From Haematospirillum sp. H4485 (lineage in GTDB: Bacteria; Pseudomonadota; Alphaproteobacteria; Rhodospirillales; Rhodospirillaceae): 64,000 bases of DNA. The position numbers and the translations under genes were made by a program. Every line of letters starts with the position of its first letter. Position 1 is the first letter of the stretch. Below, in pieces: positions 19,107 to 28,595 of the stretch. The notes below the pieces were generated by a model. It was not told the origin of the DNA. It searched no databases and was given only the letters and a program-made list of their open reading frames with translations. The stretch spans positions 495,347 through 559,346 of the forward strand of contig NZ_JAAVSY010000001.1 of assembly GCF_012102745.1 (NCBI RefSeq). Direction: 5' to 3'.

Positions 19107-20681
19107 ATGGATGTGTCAGCGGTCAAAACGAAAGCGCTTTCGAATCAGTCAAGCAATCCGGCAAACCCGGATGCCACACCTTCCCTTGATGGAGAGACCC
19201 CGGACTTTGCCGCTCTTCTGGCCAAGGGTGCATTGACGGATGGCACGGATGCCCTGCGTGAGAAATTGATCCAGTCTGCCGATACCCTGACGGCGGCCCA
19301 CTCCGTAACACGCACCATTGAACGCGCCGAGCGGCCTGAACCATCCCAGCGGAGCGTACGTCAACGTACAGAGCCACGACGGACGGCAGGAGAACGGGAT
19401 GAAGCACGGGCCTCAACAGGCTCTACCCATACCGAGCGCAAAAACAACACCAGCAGGAGTGAGACTGAGTCCTCCTCCTCGGATAGGTCGGAAGGGAAGG
19501 ACAGGGCTACGGAAGCACTGGTTCCGCTGGTCTCGCAGACACAGGCAATGTCCTTTGTTGCCACATCAGAGGGTGATGAGTCCCTGGGTGTGAACGCAGG
19601 GGCGCAGGTCAAACTAAACGGGCCACAACAGGCCGGTAATGGTCTGGTTGATGGGTCTGTACGCCAAGGACCGATAAACCCCGTTGCTGATTTACAGGCT
19701 GCAACCACAGAACCCACCGATCAAAAAGAGGCAAAGCAGAACCAGATACGGCCACAAGATCTCCGGACAGCCAATATCGCGCAGTCCGAAGGCATCGAGG
19801 CTGCCGTCGGAGATGCTGTAGAGGGGGGTATAAAAGTAACCGTGCGGGCAGAAGCCCGCGATGGGCAAGCCCGCTACCAAGGACATGATTTCAGCCAGTC
19901 CACCAAGGGAGAATCTTGGACACTGGCATCACAGGCATCAGATCAAGGAACGACCGGCCAGAATGGCAACAACGGCGACGGAACAGGCCAGAATGGCAAG
20001 ACAACACAACACCTTCCGCAAGGGAACAGCCTCCAGAACGGCGGTTCAGCTCTAGCCGGAACAACCAGTACATCGACACCCTCCTTCCGCACGACCCTTG
20101 ACGCATCATCCGGACAGAATGCCGAAGCCGCGTCAGGCTCAAAGGCAACATCCGCACAAGCAACTGGTGCAACAACCCAGCAGCAGCGCGAAGCATCCAG
20201 AACTACGTCTACTTTCAGACCGACACAAACACCCAAGACACCTGACCCCAGTCCGGTCGAGCAGATCCGGCTCAAGATAACCAAAGGGGCCATCAACGGT
20301 GATACCATTCGCATACAGCTGCGCCCCGAAACGCTGGGGAAAGTTGATATCCGTCTGGAAGTCCATGAAGGACGGGTCAGCGCACATGTTGTTGCGGAGA
20401 CCCGGGACGCGCTGGATCTTCTCAAGGCAGATGCCCGCAACCTGGAACGTGCCCTGCAGGACTCGGGGCTGAAGGCAGACAGCGGCAGTCTGAATTTCTC
20501 CCTACGTGGTGAGGGAAACCCACGGCAAGCCGATCAGAATGACGGCGGACGCCAAGGGGCTGGCACCCCCTATGACCCTCACCGTCACACCCTGGACGAT
20601 GACCTGGCAGAAGCACCGGACATCGAAAGCCTGCGCAGAACAGCAGCCGCAGCCCGCGGCGGCGTTGATGTCCGCATCTAG
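19107..20681 (+). CDS. fliK: Flagellar hook-length control protein FliK
   Basis: A 524-residue secreted ruler protein that sets hook length and switches export specificity. The first 370 residues are low in complexity and rich in Ser, Thr, Gln and Gly, as in other FliK proteins. The conserved C-terminal domain starts near VEQIRLKITKGAI and includes IRIQLRPETLGKVDIRLEV and LNFSLRGEGN, the usual Flg_hook region. AGGGA lies before the ATG. It is followed at 21 bases by flgD and then flgE, so the ruler, the hook cap and the hook subunit are co-expressed, with a sigma-54 promoter ahead. Confidence 0.9.
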   Translation: MDVSAVKTKALSNQSSNPANPDATPSLDGETPDFAALLAKGALTDGTDALREKLIQSADTLTAAHSVTRTIERAERPEPSQRSVRQRTEPRRTAGERDEARASTGSTHTERKNNTSRSETESSSSDRSEGKDRATEALVPLVSQTQAMSFVATSEGDESLGVNAGAQVKLNGPQQAGNGLVDGSVRQGPINPVADLQAATTEPTDQKEAKQNQIRPQDLRTANIAQSEGIEAAVGDAVEGGIKVTVRAEARDGQARYQGHDFSQSTKGESWTLASQASDQGTTGQNGNNGDGTGQNGKTTQHLPQGNSLQNGGSALAGTTSTSTPSFRTTLDASSGQNAEAASGSKATSAQATGATTQQQREASRTTSTFRPTQTPKTPDPSPVEQIRLKITKGAINGDTIRIQLRPETLGKVDIRLEVHEGRVSAHVVAETRDALDLLKADARNLERALQDSGLKADSGSLNFSLRGEGNPRQADQNDGGRQGAGTPYDPHRHTLDDDLAEAPDIESLRRTAAAARGGVDVRI

Positions 20682-20702
20682 ATCTGGACGGAGAGAGAGA
20701 CC

Positions 20703-21815
20703 ATGCCATCGGTAAGTGCTTCGGCCCATGATCAGGCTCTTTACCAGCAGCTCACCAAAGAAAATGGTGGGAAAGAGAATGTATCACGGAACAAGCTGGC
20801 CAAGGACCTGAACACATTCCTGACGCTTCTGACCAGTCAGCTGAAGCATCAGGATCCCCTGTCGCCGATGGATTCAACAGAATTTACCCAGCAGCTGGTT
20901 CAATTTGCACAAGTTGAACAGCAAATGTCACAAAACGAGAAACTCGATAAACTGGTCGCTGCGCAGAATGCCAGCCTGGCCGCAACAGCTGTCAGCTATA
21001 TCGGTAATTACGTGGAAGCAGAAAGCAACCAGGTTCCCCTTCAGGATGGAAAAGGCCGGTTTGCATACGGCCTGCGTGAAGCGGCCAAGCAGGTTGGTAT
21101 TCTGGTCAAAGACGCCACCGGGCGCGTTGTCCGCTCCTTCAATGGTGAAACATCGGCCGGGATGCACGACTTCCGCTGGGATGGCAAGGACGACAACGGC
21201 GACCAGCTGCCCGACGGAACCTATAACCTTGCCATCACGGCCACAAACGACAAGGGATCTGTCGAAACGTGGTCCACGGCCTTTGGCAAGGTCACAGGCG
21301 TCACCAGCAAGGATGGTGAAGTGCTTCTGGTCATGGACAAGGCCGGTGTCCCGATTTCCAAGATCCTGTCCATCTCTGCCACATGGGACGGCAAGAATGC
21401 CTCCCTGGATTCTGCCCTTGGTTATGTGGGCAAAAGCGTCGAGGTCAGAAGCAATATGCTGACCCTGCAAAATGGCAAGGCCAGACTGGGGTATACACTG
21501 CCGTCAATGGCAGACAGCACAACAATCAGCATTGTGGACAGTGACGGATTTGTTGTCCGGACCCTGGACGGTCGTACCGGAAGCGGAAACCATACCCTGG
21601 AATGGGATGGTACCAATGACGAGGGGCTTCTTCTGGAAGACGGTCCCTACTCTGTACGGGTCACAGCCAAGCAAGGAGAAACCTTGCTGGAGAATATTGC
21701 CACCACAACCTTTGGAACCGTAACCGCAGTCAGCAATGCCGGCGGCACACCAATGGTCGTGATGGGCACATCAACCATTCCGGTTTCTGCCATCCTGGCA
21801 GCGGCAGGCGTGTAG
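20703..21815 (+). CDS. flgD: Flagellar hook assembly (capping) protein FlgD with duplicated C-terminal module
   Basis: The scaffold that caps the growing hook. The N-terminal export and capping region is clear: LAKDLNTFLTLLTSQLKHQD and MDSTEFTQQLVQFAQVEQQ (about residues 32-75). After it comes a tudor/Ig-like FlgD module (about 96-226: YIGNYVEAESN, FRWDGKDDNGDQLPDGTYN) and then a second copy (about 238-368: YVGKSVEVRSN, LEWDGTNDEGLLLEDGPYS). Typical FlgD has about 220-240 residues and one such module, so the 370-residue length is explained by an internal tandem duplication. GGAGAGAG precedes the ATG. Operon position between fliK and flgE supports the call. Confidence 0.92.
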   Translation: MPSVSASAHDQALYQQLTKENGGKENVSRNKLAKDLNTFLTLLTSQLKHQDPLSPMDSTEFTQQLVQFAQVEQQMSQNEKLDKLVAAQNASLAATAVSYIGNYVEAESNQVPLQDGKGRFAYGLREAAKQVGILVKDATGRVVRSFNGETSAGMHDFRWDGKDDNGDQLPDGTYNLAITATNDKGSVETWSTAFGKVTGVTSKDGEVLLVMDKAGVPISKILSISATWDGKNASLDSALGYVGKSVEVRSNMLTLQNGKARLGYTLPSMADSTTISIVDSDGFVVRTLDGRTGSGNHTLEWDGTNDEGLLLEDGPYSVRVTAKQGETLLENIATTTFGTVTAVSNAGGTPMVVMGTSTIPVSAILAAAGV

Positions 21816-21948
21816 GTCAGGACAAAGAAAGACTGTCCACATGAGCGGACACAGTATCCGCCCCGGAGCAGTCAGAAAGCAGAAAGAGTGATCTTCCGTC
21901 CCGAACAGAGGCGAAAAGGGATGGAGCAAGAAGCAAGGAGTTCAACCA

Positions 21949-24135
21949 ATGTCGCTGTACGGAGCCCTGTTTGCCGGTGTGTCCGGCCTGTCCGCCCAGT
22001 CTACGGCCATGGGGGCAATTGCCGACAACGTCACAAACATCAACACGATCGGATACAAGGGGACAAAGACAAACTTTTCCACCTTTGTGACCCGTCAGGT
22101 CTCGTCAACTTCCTACAGCGCCGGCGGTGTGCAGTCACGCCCCCGCACTGGGGTTGACATACAGGGGCTTCTGCAATCCTCCACTTCCTCAACCGATGTT
22201 GGCATATCCGGTGCCGGCTTCTTTGTCGTGTCAAAGCAGGCCCTGAACTCCACGGGCTTCGGGTATTCCCGGGCCGGCTCCTTCAAGATCGATAAAGACG
22301 GATATCTGCAAAACGTTGGCGGATACTATCTGCAAGGGTGGCCCTTGGAAAACTGGGATGGATCATTAAGTGCAGCCACCGTTGTCAAAGACGGCAATAC
22401 ATATATGAAATCGTATAAAAACAATCTTGGCGAAACGTACTACATGAACGATAACGCCATTGATAATGTCAATCTGCAGCCTATGAACCTCAGCAGCATC
22501 GGGGGGACTGCACGTGCAACCTCGATATTGTCCATTGCCGCCAATCTGCCTTCCGGCGCTCTGGTCGGTGCCACCGAGAAGACAAACGCCCCGATTTTTG
22601 ACAGCCTTGGAAACAGCCACAACCTGAACTTTTCATGGATCAAGCGGGGACAAAACCAGTGGGACTACGAGGCAATGCCGCCGGAAGGAACCACATACCT
22701 GACCCTTGATGACCAGACAGACGCCAAACGCGTGTACTTCGCTGCAGGACGGATTGATTTCAGCAATATCCCCGCCAATGGTAAAACTATGACAATGGCT
22801 CTGGGCGGGAACAACTACACATTCCGCTTCAGTACGGCAAATCCAACCAGCGGATACCGTGATGACGGAGCCAAGAATAACAGCGTGACGGCAAATGCAG
22901 CGGGAGCAAACGGAGATACGATAGTAATAGGAGGTATTACCTTTACCATTCGGACACCCGGCCCAGCAAGTAATGCAACCGAAGTTGACGTAAGCGGCCT
23001 CACAGGGGCCGCAGCTATAGCCAATCAGATCGCTCAGACAGCACAATCCTATTTCAGTACTCGCCTTGGACCAGGAAATTGGGTAACAAGTTCGGCAGGG
23101 GATATTCAATCATCCTTTGAGATAAGCGCGGTTTCAGGAACCACGTTTGCAACAGCACCAGCTCACGTAACAATTGGAAGCGGAACACCCAACGAGTTCG
23201 TCATCAACACCACCGGTAAATCATTGAGCCAGATCTTGGATATTCTTGGCAAAATGATCAATACGGCCTCCTCCGCGTCGCTGAATGATGTTGCTGGCCG
23301 GTTCCCTCCCTCTCCTCCTGCTAATCTGGCCATCCGGGTAGCAGGGGAGAATGGCATTATGTTCCGTCAGTTCTCGGCTATACCCGGTCAGGAAATTTCT
23401 GTTGATGCATCCGCACTGGAAGACATCAACAGTCAGAAATCTGTTCTCCAGAGCACTGTCTTTACGGTACCAGCCCTTGGCCCCAGCATGTCGTGGATCA
23501 AGCCTACCGGGGGTGAGCCACCCGCCGTCAAGTTCAATGGGGATGGTACCATTAATGAACTGCACGGATCGGATGAAACAACAGCCGTTGACCCCCGCTT
23601 GCGGGTTCGCGTTGGTTGGGCCAACGGGGCCCTGAATATGGATGGATCAACGCCACTGACAGGCGGCAGCCCCGGTATTGCCCTGTTTCTGGGCAACTAC
23701 AACAGCCCTAACGAAGCCATGCAGCAAAAAGCCGGGGCCTATCAGCTGAACAAGGTTGCCCAAAACGGTAACAAATTCGGTAACTTTGCCGGTCTGACAA
23801 TCGGGGAAGATGGCGTTGTAACAGCCCGGTTTGACAACGGGGTCACCATTCCCATCTTCATGATCCCGCTGGCCACGTTTGTGAACCCAAATGGCATGAA
23901 CAGCCAAACCGGCAACGTGTTCCAGGAAACAAGCCAGTCCGGCCTGCCAACCCTGCGCGAAGCGGGAAGCGGAACAGCCGGCGTTGTATCCGGTGCATCT
24001 CTGGAGGCTTCGACCGTTGATCTGGGGGAAGAATTCACCACGATGATCACGACACAGAGAGCTTATTCAGCAGCATCAAAAATCATTACCACAACCGACC
24101 AGATGCTGGATGAACTGGTCAACATCAAGCGCTGA
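21949..24135 (+). CDS. flgE: Flagellar hook protein FlgE
   Basis: The hook subunit, 728 residues. The N-terminus MSLYGALFAGVSGLSAQSTA with NVTNINTIGYKGTKTNFSTF is the flagellar rod/hook D0 region, GISGAGFFVVS follows in D1, and the C-terminus (EFTTMITTQRAYSAASKII through LDELVNIKR) closes the coiled D0. The middle is longer than in many FlgE proteins: about residues 285-430 form an extra, Thr/Ala/Gly-rich surface domain whose codons include ATA and GTA runs unlike the flanks. AAGGAG precedes the ATG. A strong hairpin follows at 24180. A 133-bp gap after flgD has no clear promoter. Confidence 0.93.
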   Translation: MSLYGALFAGVSGLSAQSTAMGAIADNVTNINTIGYKGTKTNFSTFVTRQVSSTSYSAGGVQSRPRTGVDIQGLLQSSTSSTDVGISGAGFFVVSKQALNSTGFGYSRAGSFKIDKDGYLQNVGGYYLQGWPLENWDGSLSAATVVKDGNTYMKSYKNNLGETYYMNDNAIDNVNLQPMNLSSIGGTARATSILSIAANLPSGALVGATEKTNAPIFDSLGNSHNLNFSWIKRGQNQWDYEAMPPEGTTYLTLDDQTDAKRVYFAAGRIDFSNIPANGKTMTMALGGNNYTFRFSTANPTSGYRDDGAKNNSVTANAAGANGDTIVIGGITFTIRTPGPASNATEVDVSGLTGAAAIANQIAQTAQSYFSTRLGPGNWVTSSAGDIQSSFEISAVSGTTFATAPAHVTIGSGTPNEFVINTTGKSLSQILDILGKMINTASSASLNDVAGRFPPSPPANLAIRVAGENGIMFRQFSAIPGQEISVDASALEDINSQKSVLQSTVFTVPALGPSMSWIKPTGGEPPAVKFNGDGTINELHGSDETTAVDPRLRVRVGWANGALNMDGSTPLTGGSPGIALFLGNYNSPNEAMQQKAGAYQLNKVAQNGNKFGNFAGLTIGEDGVVTARFDNGVTIPIFMIPLATFVNPNGMNSQTGNVFQETSQSGLPTLREAGSGTAGVVSGASLEASTVDLGEEFTTMITTQRAYSAASKIITTTDQMLDELVNIKR

Positions 24136-24179
24136 TGATCCTGACTGATATTATGTGTGCAGATTGTCTGTGCTGGTAA

Positions 24180-24224
24180 CTACAGGAAAGCTCCGGGCTT
24201 TTGCGTCACGGAGCTTTCCTGTAG
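24180..24224 (+). terminator. Strong 16-bp hairpin terminator after flgE
   Basis: CTACAGGAAAGCTCCG (24180-24195) and CGGAGCTTTCCTGTAG (24209-24224) form a perfect 16-bp stem with a 13-nt loop, 44 bases past the flgE stop; CCCCGTTTCTCTTG follows. It separates the fliK-flgD-flgE transcript from the fliF operon. Confidence 0.8.
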
Positions 24225-24255
24225 CCCCGTTTCTCTTGTCCGGAAAGCCATCATG

Positions 24256-24291
24256 CCAGGCAAAAATTGCCCGGTATTAACCGGTTGTTCA
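24256..24291 (+). promoter_or_regulatory. Candidate FlbD dyad and CtrA-like site upstream of fliF
   Basis: A perfect dyad GGCAA-AAA-TTGCC (24259-24271) is followed at once by TTAACCGGTTGTTCA (24277-24291), which is TTAA-N7-TTCA, one base from the CtrA consensus TTAA-N7-TTAA. In Caulobacter the fliF operon is activated by CtrA and repressed by FlbD; both proteins are encoded in this window. The site lies 111 bases before the fliF start. The match is suggestive, not proven. Confidence 0.4.
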
Positions 24292-24401
24292 CCGTCACAG
24301 CATAGCCTCCTGAGTACGGGTGCAGGGGTGATCTTGCCCTTGTTTTCAGAAACGTACAGTCTCGGGCATAAACCGGGATATGGCTTGGCGGGAAGCGGAC
24401 T

Positions 24402-26018
24402 GTGGACTCATTTGTTCAGCAAATGCGTAATCTGGGACCGGCACGCTTGGCTGCCTTGGCTGGCGTCGCAATCGGCCTTCTTGGCTTTCTTGTTTATTTT
24501 GCCACACGTCTGGGCACACCGCCTATGGAACGCCTGTTTGGCGATTTGTCTACAGCCGATGCAAAAGCCATTATTTCCGAGCTGGAAAGCCAGAAAGTCC
24601 CTTTTGAGCTCCGCAACAACGGTACTGAAATTGCGGTACCATCCAGCCAGGTTCTTAAACTTCGGGTACAACTTGCCGAAAAAGCATCTGCAACAGGCGG
24701 GGCCGTTGGTTACGAAGTATTCGACCAAATGGACAGTCTGGGCGCCACCAACTTCATGCAGAACGTCAATCAAGTGCGGGCACTGGAAGGTGAGCTGGCA
24801 CGGACCATCATGGCTATAGAGGGAGTCAAGGCGGCACGCGTACACCTCGTCATGCCCAAGCGGGAGGTATTTACCCGCGAAACGCAGGATCCATCTGCTG
24901 CCGTCTTCATCAAAATGCATCGTGGCCGCCTGTCCCGTGAACAAGCCAATGCCGTACAGCGCCTGATCGCCGCCTCGGTGCCGCGCCTGAAACCAGCACG
25001 GATCTCTATCGTGGATGATCGGGGAACCCTTCTGACACCGGGTATGGAAGATGAAGGCGTCGCCAAGCTCAATACCCAGGAAGAGATGCGCCGCAGGGAA
25101 GAAGCACGACTCGCACGCTCCCTGGAACAGCTTCTGGAAAATGTCGTGGGGCTGGGCAAGATTCGGGCCGAAGTCCGCGCCGATATCGATTTTGACAAAG
25201 TTGTGACCAACCAAGAAATCTACGATCCAGAAGCCCAGGTAGCAAGATCTACCGTAAATCGTCAGGAAAGCAACGAATCATCGGAAAATGATCCTGGCAA
25301 TGTCAGCGTTGCCAATAATTTGCCCAATGCACAAACGGCCTCCGGTGGGCCTGCCGCCACATCGCGGGAAAACAGGACCGAGGAAACAACAAACTTCGAG
25401 ATTTCCCGGAAGGTTACCAACCAAGTCAAGGAAGGCCCCCAAATCCGGCGGTTGTCTGTCGCAGTCCTTGTTGACGGCATTTACAGCACAGGGGACAATG
25501 GAGAAAGGCAATTCCAGCCTCGTCCCGCCGAAGAAATGGACAAGCTGGCTGCTATTGTACGCTCGGCCATTGGTTTCGATGCCGCGCGCGGCGATCAGGT
25601 TGAGCTGGTCAACATGCAGTTCCAGGCTTTGGACGAGGCCGATCTGGAAGCGCCATGGATGTTCATGGGTTTCACCAAACCCGAAGTCATGCGTATGGCT
25701 GAAAGCTTTGGTGTTGCGATTGTTGCGATCCTGATCATCCTGATGGTAGTGCGTCCCTTGGTGGCACGGGCCTTCGAGGGCATGGCAGCAAGCGAAGACA
25801 ACCAGCTGCTGACCGCAGATGGAATGCCCAATGCGCAGCTGTCCGGCCCAGCGCCCATTCCGGAGGAAGAGGACATTTCTGACGAGCTGATTGATATCGA
25901 CAAGGTTGAGGGCCGCGTAAAAGCATCATCCCTGCGCAAGATCGGGGAGATTGTCGACAAGCATCCGGAAGAGGCCGTGTCGATCATTCGTAACTGGCTG
26001 TACCAGGAGGCCGCATAG
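24402..26018 (+). CDS. fliF: Flagellar MS-ring protein FliF
   Basis: A 538-residue inner-membrane ring protein, the base on which the flagellum is built. It has an N-terminal membrane segment (LAALAGVAIGLLGFLVYFAT), the periplasmic ring-building domains with VRALEGELARTIMAIEGVK and ARVHLVMPKR, a low-complexity region near ESSENDPGN, and a second membrane segment (VAIVAILIILMVVRPLV). The C-terminal tail binds FliG. The GTG start at 24402 has GGGAAG upstream; an ATG seven codons later is possible. It opens the fliF-G-H-N operon. Confidence 0.95.
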   Translation: MDSFVQQMRNLGPARLAALAGVAIGLLGFLVYFATRLGTPPMERLFGDLSTADAKAIISELESQKVPFELRNNGTEIAVPSSQVLKLRVQLAEKASATGGAVGYEVFDQMDSLGATNFMQNVNQVRALEGELARTIMAIEGVKAARVHLVMPKREVFTRETQDPSAAVFIKMHRGRLSREQANAVQRLIAASVPRLKPARISIVDDRGTLLTPGMEDEGVAKLNTQEEMRRREEARLARSLEQLLENVVGLGKIRAEVRADIDFDKVVTNQEIYDPEAQVARSTVNRQESNESSENDPGNVSVANNLPNAQTASGGPAATSRENRTEETTNFEISRKVTNQVKEGPQIRRLSVAVLVDGIYSTGDNGERQFQPRPAEEMDKLAAIVRSAIGFDAARGDQVELVNMQFQALDEADLEAPWMFMGFTKPEVMRMAESFGVAIVAILIILMVVRPLVARAFEGMAASEDNQLLTADGMPNAQLSGPAPIPEEEDISDELIDIDKVEGRVKASSLRKIGEIVDKHPEEAVSIIRNWLYQEAA

Positions 26019-26089
26019 AGGTTGGGCTTGTGCCCGGGCATGCACATGTTCTGGCCTGTTGATGCATACCTGACAGAGGAGAAGGCACC

Positions 26090-27109
26090 GTGGGGCGCCT
26101 GAAAGAAGATTACAGAAGCCTGACCGGACCACAGAAAGCGGCCATCTTTCTGCTGTCCTTGGGTGACGAGCATTCAACCCGCTTGTTCTCAATGATGAAT
26201 GACGACGAGATCAAGGAACTTTCACAGATCATGGCGAACCTTGGTACCGTCTCGGCGGCCCTTGTCGAGCGCCTGTTTGTGGAATTTGCCGATGCCATCT
26301 CCAACACCGGGTCGCTGGTTGGTTCGTTTGACACGACAGAACGCCTGCTGATGAAAACCCTGCCCAAAGACCGCGTGGAATCCATTATGGAGGAAATTCG
26401 TGGTCCCGCAGGGCGTACCATGTGGGACAAGCTTGGTAACGTTAACGAACAGGTGCTGGCAAACTATCTGAAGAACGAATACCCGCAAACCGTTGCCGTT
26501 GTGCTTTCTAAGATCAAGGCGGATCACGGTGCCAGAGTTCTGGGCCTTTTGCCCGAACCCTTTGCGCTGGAAGTCATCATGCGCATGCTGCACATGGAAG
26601 CCATCCAGAAAGAAGTTCTGGATGGTGTTGAAAAGACACTGCGGACCGAATTCATGTCGAACCTGGCGCGGACACAACGCCGCGATGCGCATGAAATGAT
26701 GGCCGACATCTTTAATAACCTTGATCGCAACACTGAAGCCCGGTTTATGGGTGCCCTTGAAGAGCGTAACCGCGAAAGTGCGGAAAAGATCAAGCAACTC
26801 ATGTTCACGTTCGAGGATCTCAACCGCCTGGATGCAGCCGGCGTTCAAACTTTGCTGCGCCATGTGGAAAAGGACAAGCTGGCCCTGTCCCTGAAGGGGG
26901 CCTCGGATGGTCTGAAAGACCTGTTCTTCAAGAATATGTCCGAGCGCGCCGGCAAGATGCTGCGTGATGACATGGATGCCATGGGCCCTGTCCGTCTGCG
27001 CGAAGTGGACGAAGCGCAGAATATTATTGTTGTCCTGGCCAAGGAGCTGGCCAATTCCGGGCAGATTGTCATCTCTGAAGGGAAGGAAGACGACGAACTG
27101 GTCTATTGA
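26090..27109 (+). CDS. fliG: Flagellar motor switch protein FliG
   Basis: A 339-residue C-ring protein that bears torque and controls rotation direction. The N-terminal part ([20 protein letters not shown]) binds FliF, the middle has the EHPQ-like segment [14 protein letters not shown], and the C-terminal torque helix contains the charged region [19 protein letters not shown] with the residues that face MotA. Start is a GTG with AGGAGAAGG upstream, 71 bases after fliF. fliH follows 32 bases later. Confidence 0.95.
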   Translation: MGRLKEDYRSLTGPQKAAIFLLSLGDEHSTRLFSMMNDDEIKELSQIMANLGTVSAALVERLFVEFADAISNTGSLVGSFDTTERLLMKTLPKDRVESIMEEIRGPAGRTMWDKLGNVNEQVLANYLKNEYPQTVAVVLSKIKADHGARVLGLLPEPFALEVIMRMLHMEAIQKEVLDGVEKTLRTEFMSNLARTQRRDAHEMMADIFNNLDRNTEARFMGALEERNRESAEKIKQLMFTFEDLNRLDAAGVQTLLRHVEKDKLALSLKGASDGLKDLFFKNMSERAGKMLRDDMDAMGPVRLREVDEAQNIIVVLAKELANSGQIVISEGKEDDELVY

Positions 27110-27141
27110 TTCCTTTCCCTGCCTGATCCCCGGAGTACTTC

Positions 27142-28185
27142 ATGGCCCCGCCGACTGTCCGCAAATTTACCTTTGATGTCCGTTTCGACGAACCGACACC
27201 TTCGGAGCGACAGCCTGTTCTTTCCGAACTCCTGATCAGCGAACCTCCGCCAGAGCCAGAGCCGGAACTGCCGCCAGAACCAGAAGAGCCGCCCCCGGTT
27301 GTTTTCAGTCAGGAAGAGCTCGAATTTGCCCGCGAAGAAGCCTATGTCGCCGGCCACGCTGCTGCCCTTCAGGAAGCGGCCGCATCCGTGGAGCAATTTG
27401 TAGCCGAGGCATTAAATCGCTGCGCAGAGTCAATGACTGCTCTTGCAAGCAAGACAGACCCTCTTGCTGATGCGGCCACATCTGCAGCCATCCAGGTTGT
27501 ACACACGATTTGCCGGAAGTTGCTGCCACATACAGCCGACGATTATGCCATACGGGAGATTACCAGCCTTGTGCAGTCCCTGCTGCCAGATTTGATCGGT
27601 CAACCCCGTATCCTGATCCATACCAGCCCGAAAATGGTGGATCTCCTCCGCAAACGTCTGACTGAAACAATCAGCAAAACGGGTTTCGAGGGACGTATGG
27701 TTCTGCTGGGTGATTCCGTCATGCTTCCCACTGATGCCCGGGTTGAGTGGGCCGATGGTGGCGCAGAGCGAAACATGGCCAAGGCGCTTGATGAAATAGA
27801 TGCCCTGATGCAACGGAATATTCCGCTGTTCCAGCAGGGGCAAGCCTTGGAGCCCGGGCACCTGTCCCATAGTGGGGAAGCCGATACCATAACCAAGACA
27901 ATCGAGGACATTTGGCCCGATATTGATCCGGCCAAATGGTACACGCCTCCGGACAAGCCTGTGACAACGGTCTCCATACAGCAAGAAACTCATCCGGAAC
28001 AAGAGAACATGATGAGCGAAGCCCCTGAACAGGCCACTTTGGTCGAACCAAAACCCGTGCAATCCGAGGCCATCATCAGTGAAAACACAAATACAGGTGA
28101 AGACGCTGAAATAATGAAAGCAAGCGAGATAACACAACAAGCTGCGGATGCAGATCCGACAGAAGACCTGAAACCCGAAGCGTAA
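27142..28185 (+). CDS. fliH: Flagellar assembly protein FliH
   Basis: A 347-residue regulator of the export ATPase FliI, at the cytoplasmic face of the export gate. After a variable N-terminus with a proline/glutamate stretch (PEPEPELPPEPEEPPP), the helical region FAREEAYVAGHAAALQEAAA matches FliH. The central domain (IQVVHTICRKLL, PRILIHTSPKMVDLL, MVLLGDSVMLPTDARVEW) is the FliH/YscL fold. The C-terminal 100 residues are acidic and poorly conserved, which makes the protein longer than usual. The call is firm from sequence pattern and position between fliG and fliN. FliI and FliJ are encoded 14 kb away. Confidence 0.85.
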   Translation: MAPPTVRKFTFDVRFDEPTPSERQPVLSELLISEPPPEPEPELPPEPEEPPPVVFSQEELEFAREEAYVAGHAAALQEAAASVEQFVAEALNRCAESMTALASKTDPLADAATSAAIQVVHTICRKLLPHTADDYAIREITSLVQSLLPDLIGQPRILIHTSPKMVDLLRKRLTETISKTGFEGRMVLLGDSVMLPTDARVEWADGGAERNMAKALDEIDALMQRNIPLFQQGQALEPGHLSHSGEADTITKTIEDIWPDIDPAKWYTPPDKPVTTVSIQQETHPEQENMMSEAPEQATLVEPKPVQSEAIISENTNTGEDAEIMKASEITQQAADADPTEDLKPEA

Positions 28186-28204
28186 ACAGGGAGGAACGCT
28201 TGTC

Positions 28205-28561
28205 ATGGCTGACAATGATCTTGAACTGGATGAAATGCCGGAGGAAGAAGATGAAACCGGCCAACAAGATGACGATATAGAGATTGCCGAGGAACTTCCG
28301 GATAAACCACGCTCGGCCGCTGATCTTGAGGCTGTCTACGATATCCCGGTACAAGTGTCCGCAGTTCTCGGAAAGTCATCCATGCAGGTCAACAACCTGC
28401 TGCGCTTGGGGCGCGGAGCCGTTGTAGAACTGGACCGAAAAGTCGGGGAAGCTATTGACATCTATGTCAACAATCGCCTCGTCGCTCGTGGAGAGGTTGT
28501 CGTCGTCGAAGACAGGCTCGGCATTACCATGACAGAAATTATCAAGACAGACCGTACCTGA
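28205..28561 (+). CDS. fliN: Flagellar motor switch protein FliN
   Basis: A 118-residue C-ring component. After an acidic N-terminus of about 40 residues, the SpoA domain is clear: YDIPVQVSAVLGKSSMQVNN, LLRLGRGAVVELDRKVGEAI, DIYVNNRLVARGEVVVVED and RLGITMTEI. It forms the base of the C ring and a docking site for FliH. GGAGG lies upstream of the ATG, and it starts 19 bases after fliH. No fliM is present in the window. Confidence 0.95.
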   Translation: MADNDLELDEMPEEEDETGQQDDDIEIAEELPDKPRSAADLEAVYDIPVQVSAVLGKSSMQVNNLLRLGRGAVVELDRKVGEAIDIYVNNRLVARGEVVVVEDRLGITMTEIIKTDRT

Positions 28562-28595
28562 TACATCCCTCAATGCGCATCAAGGACCAGACCTG

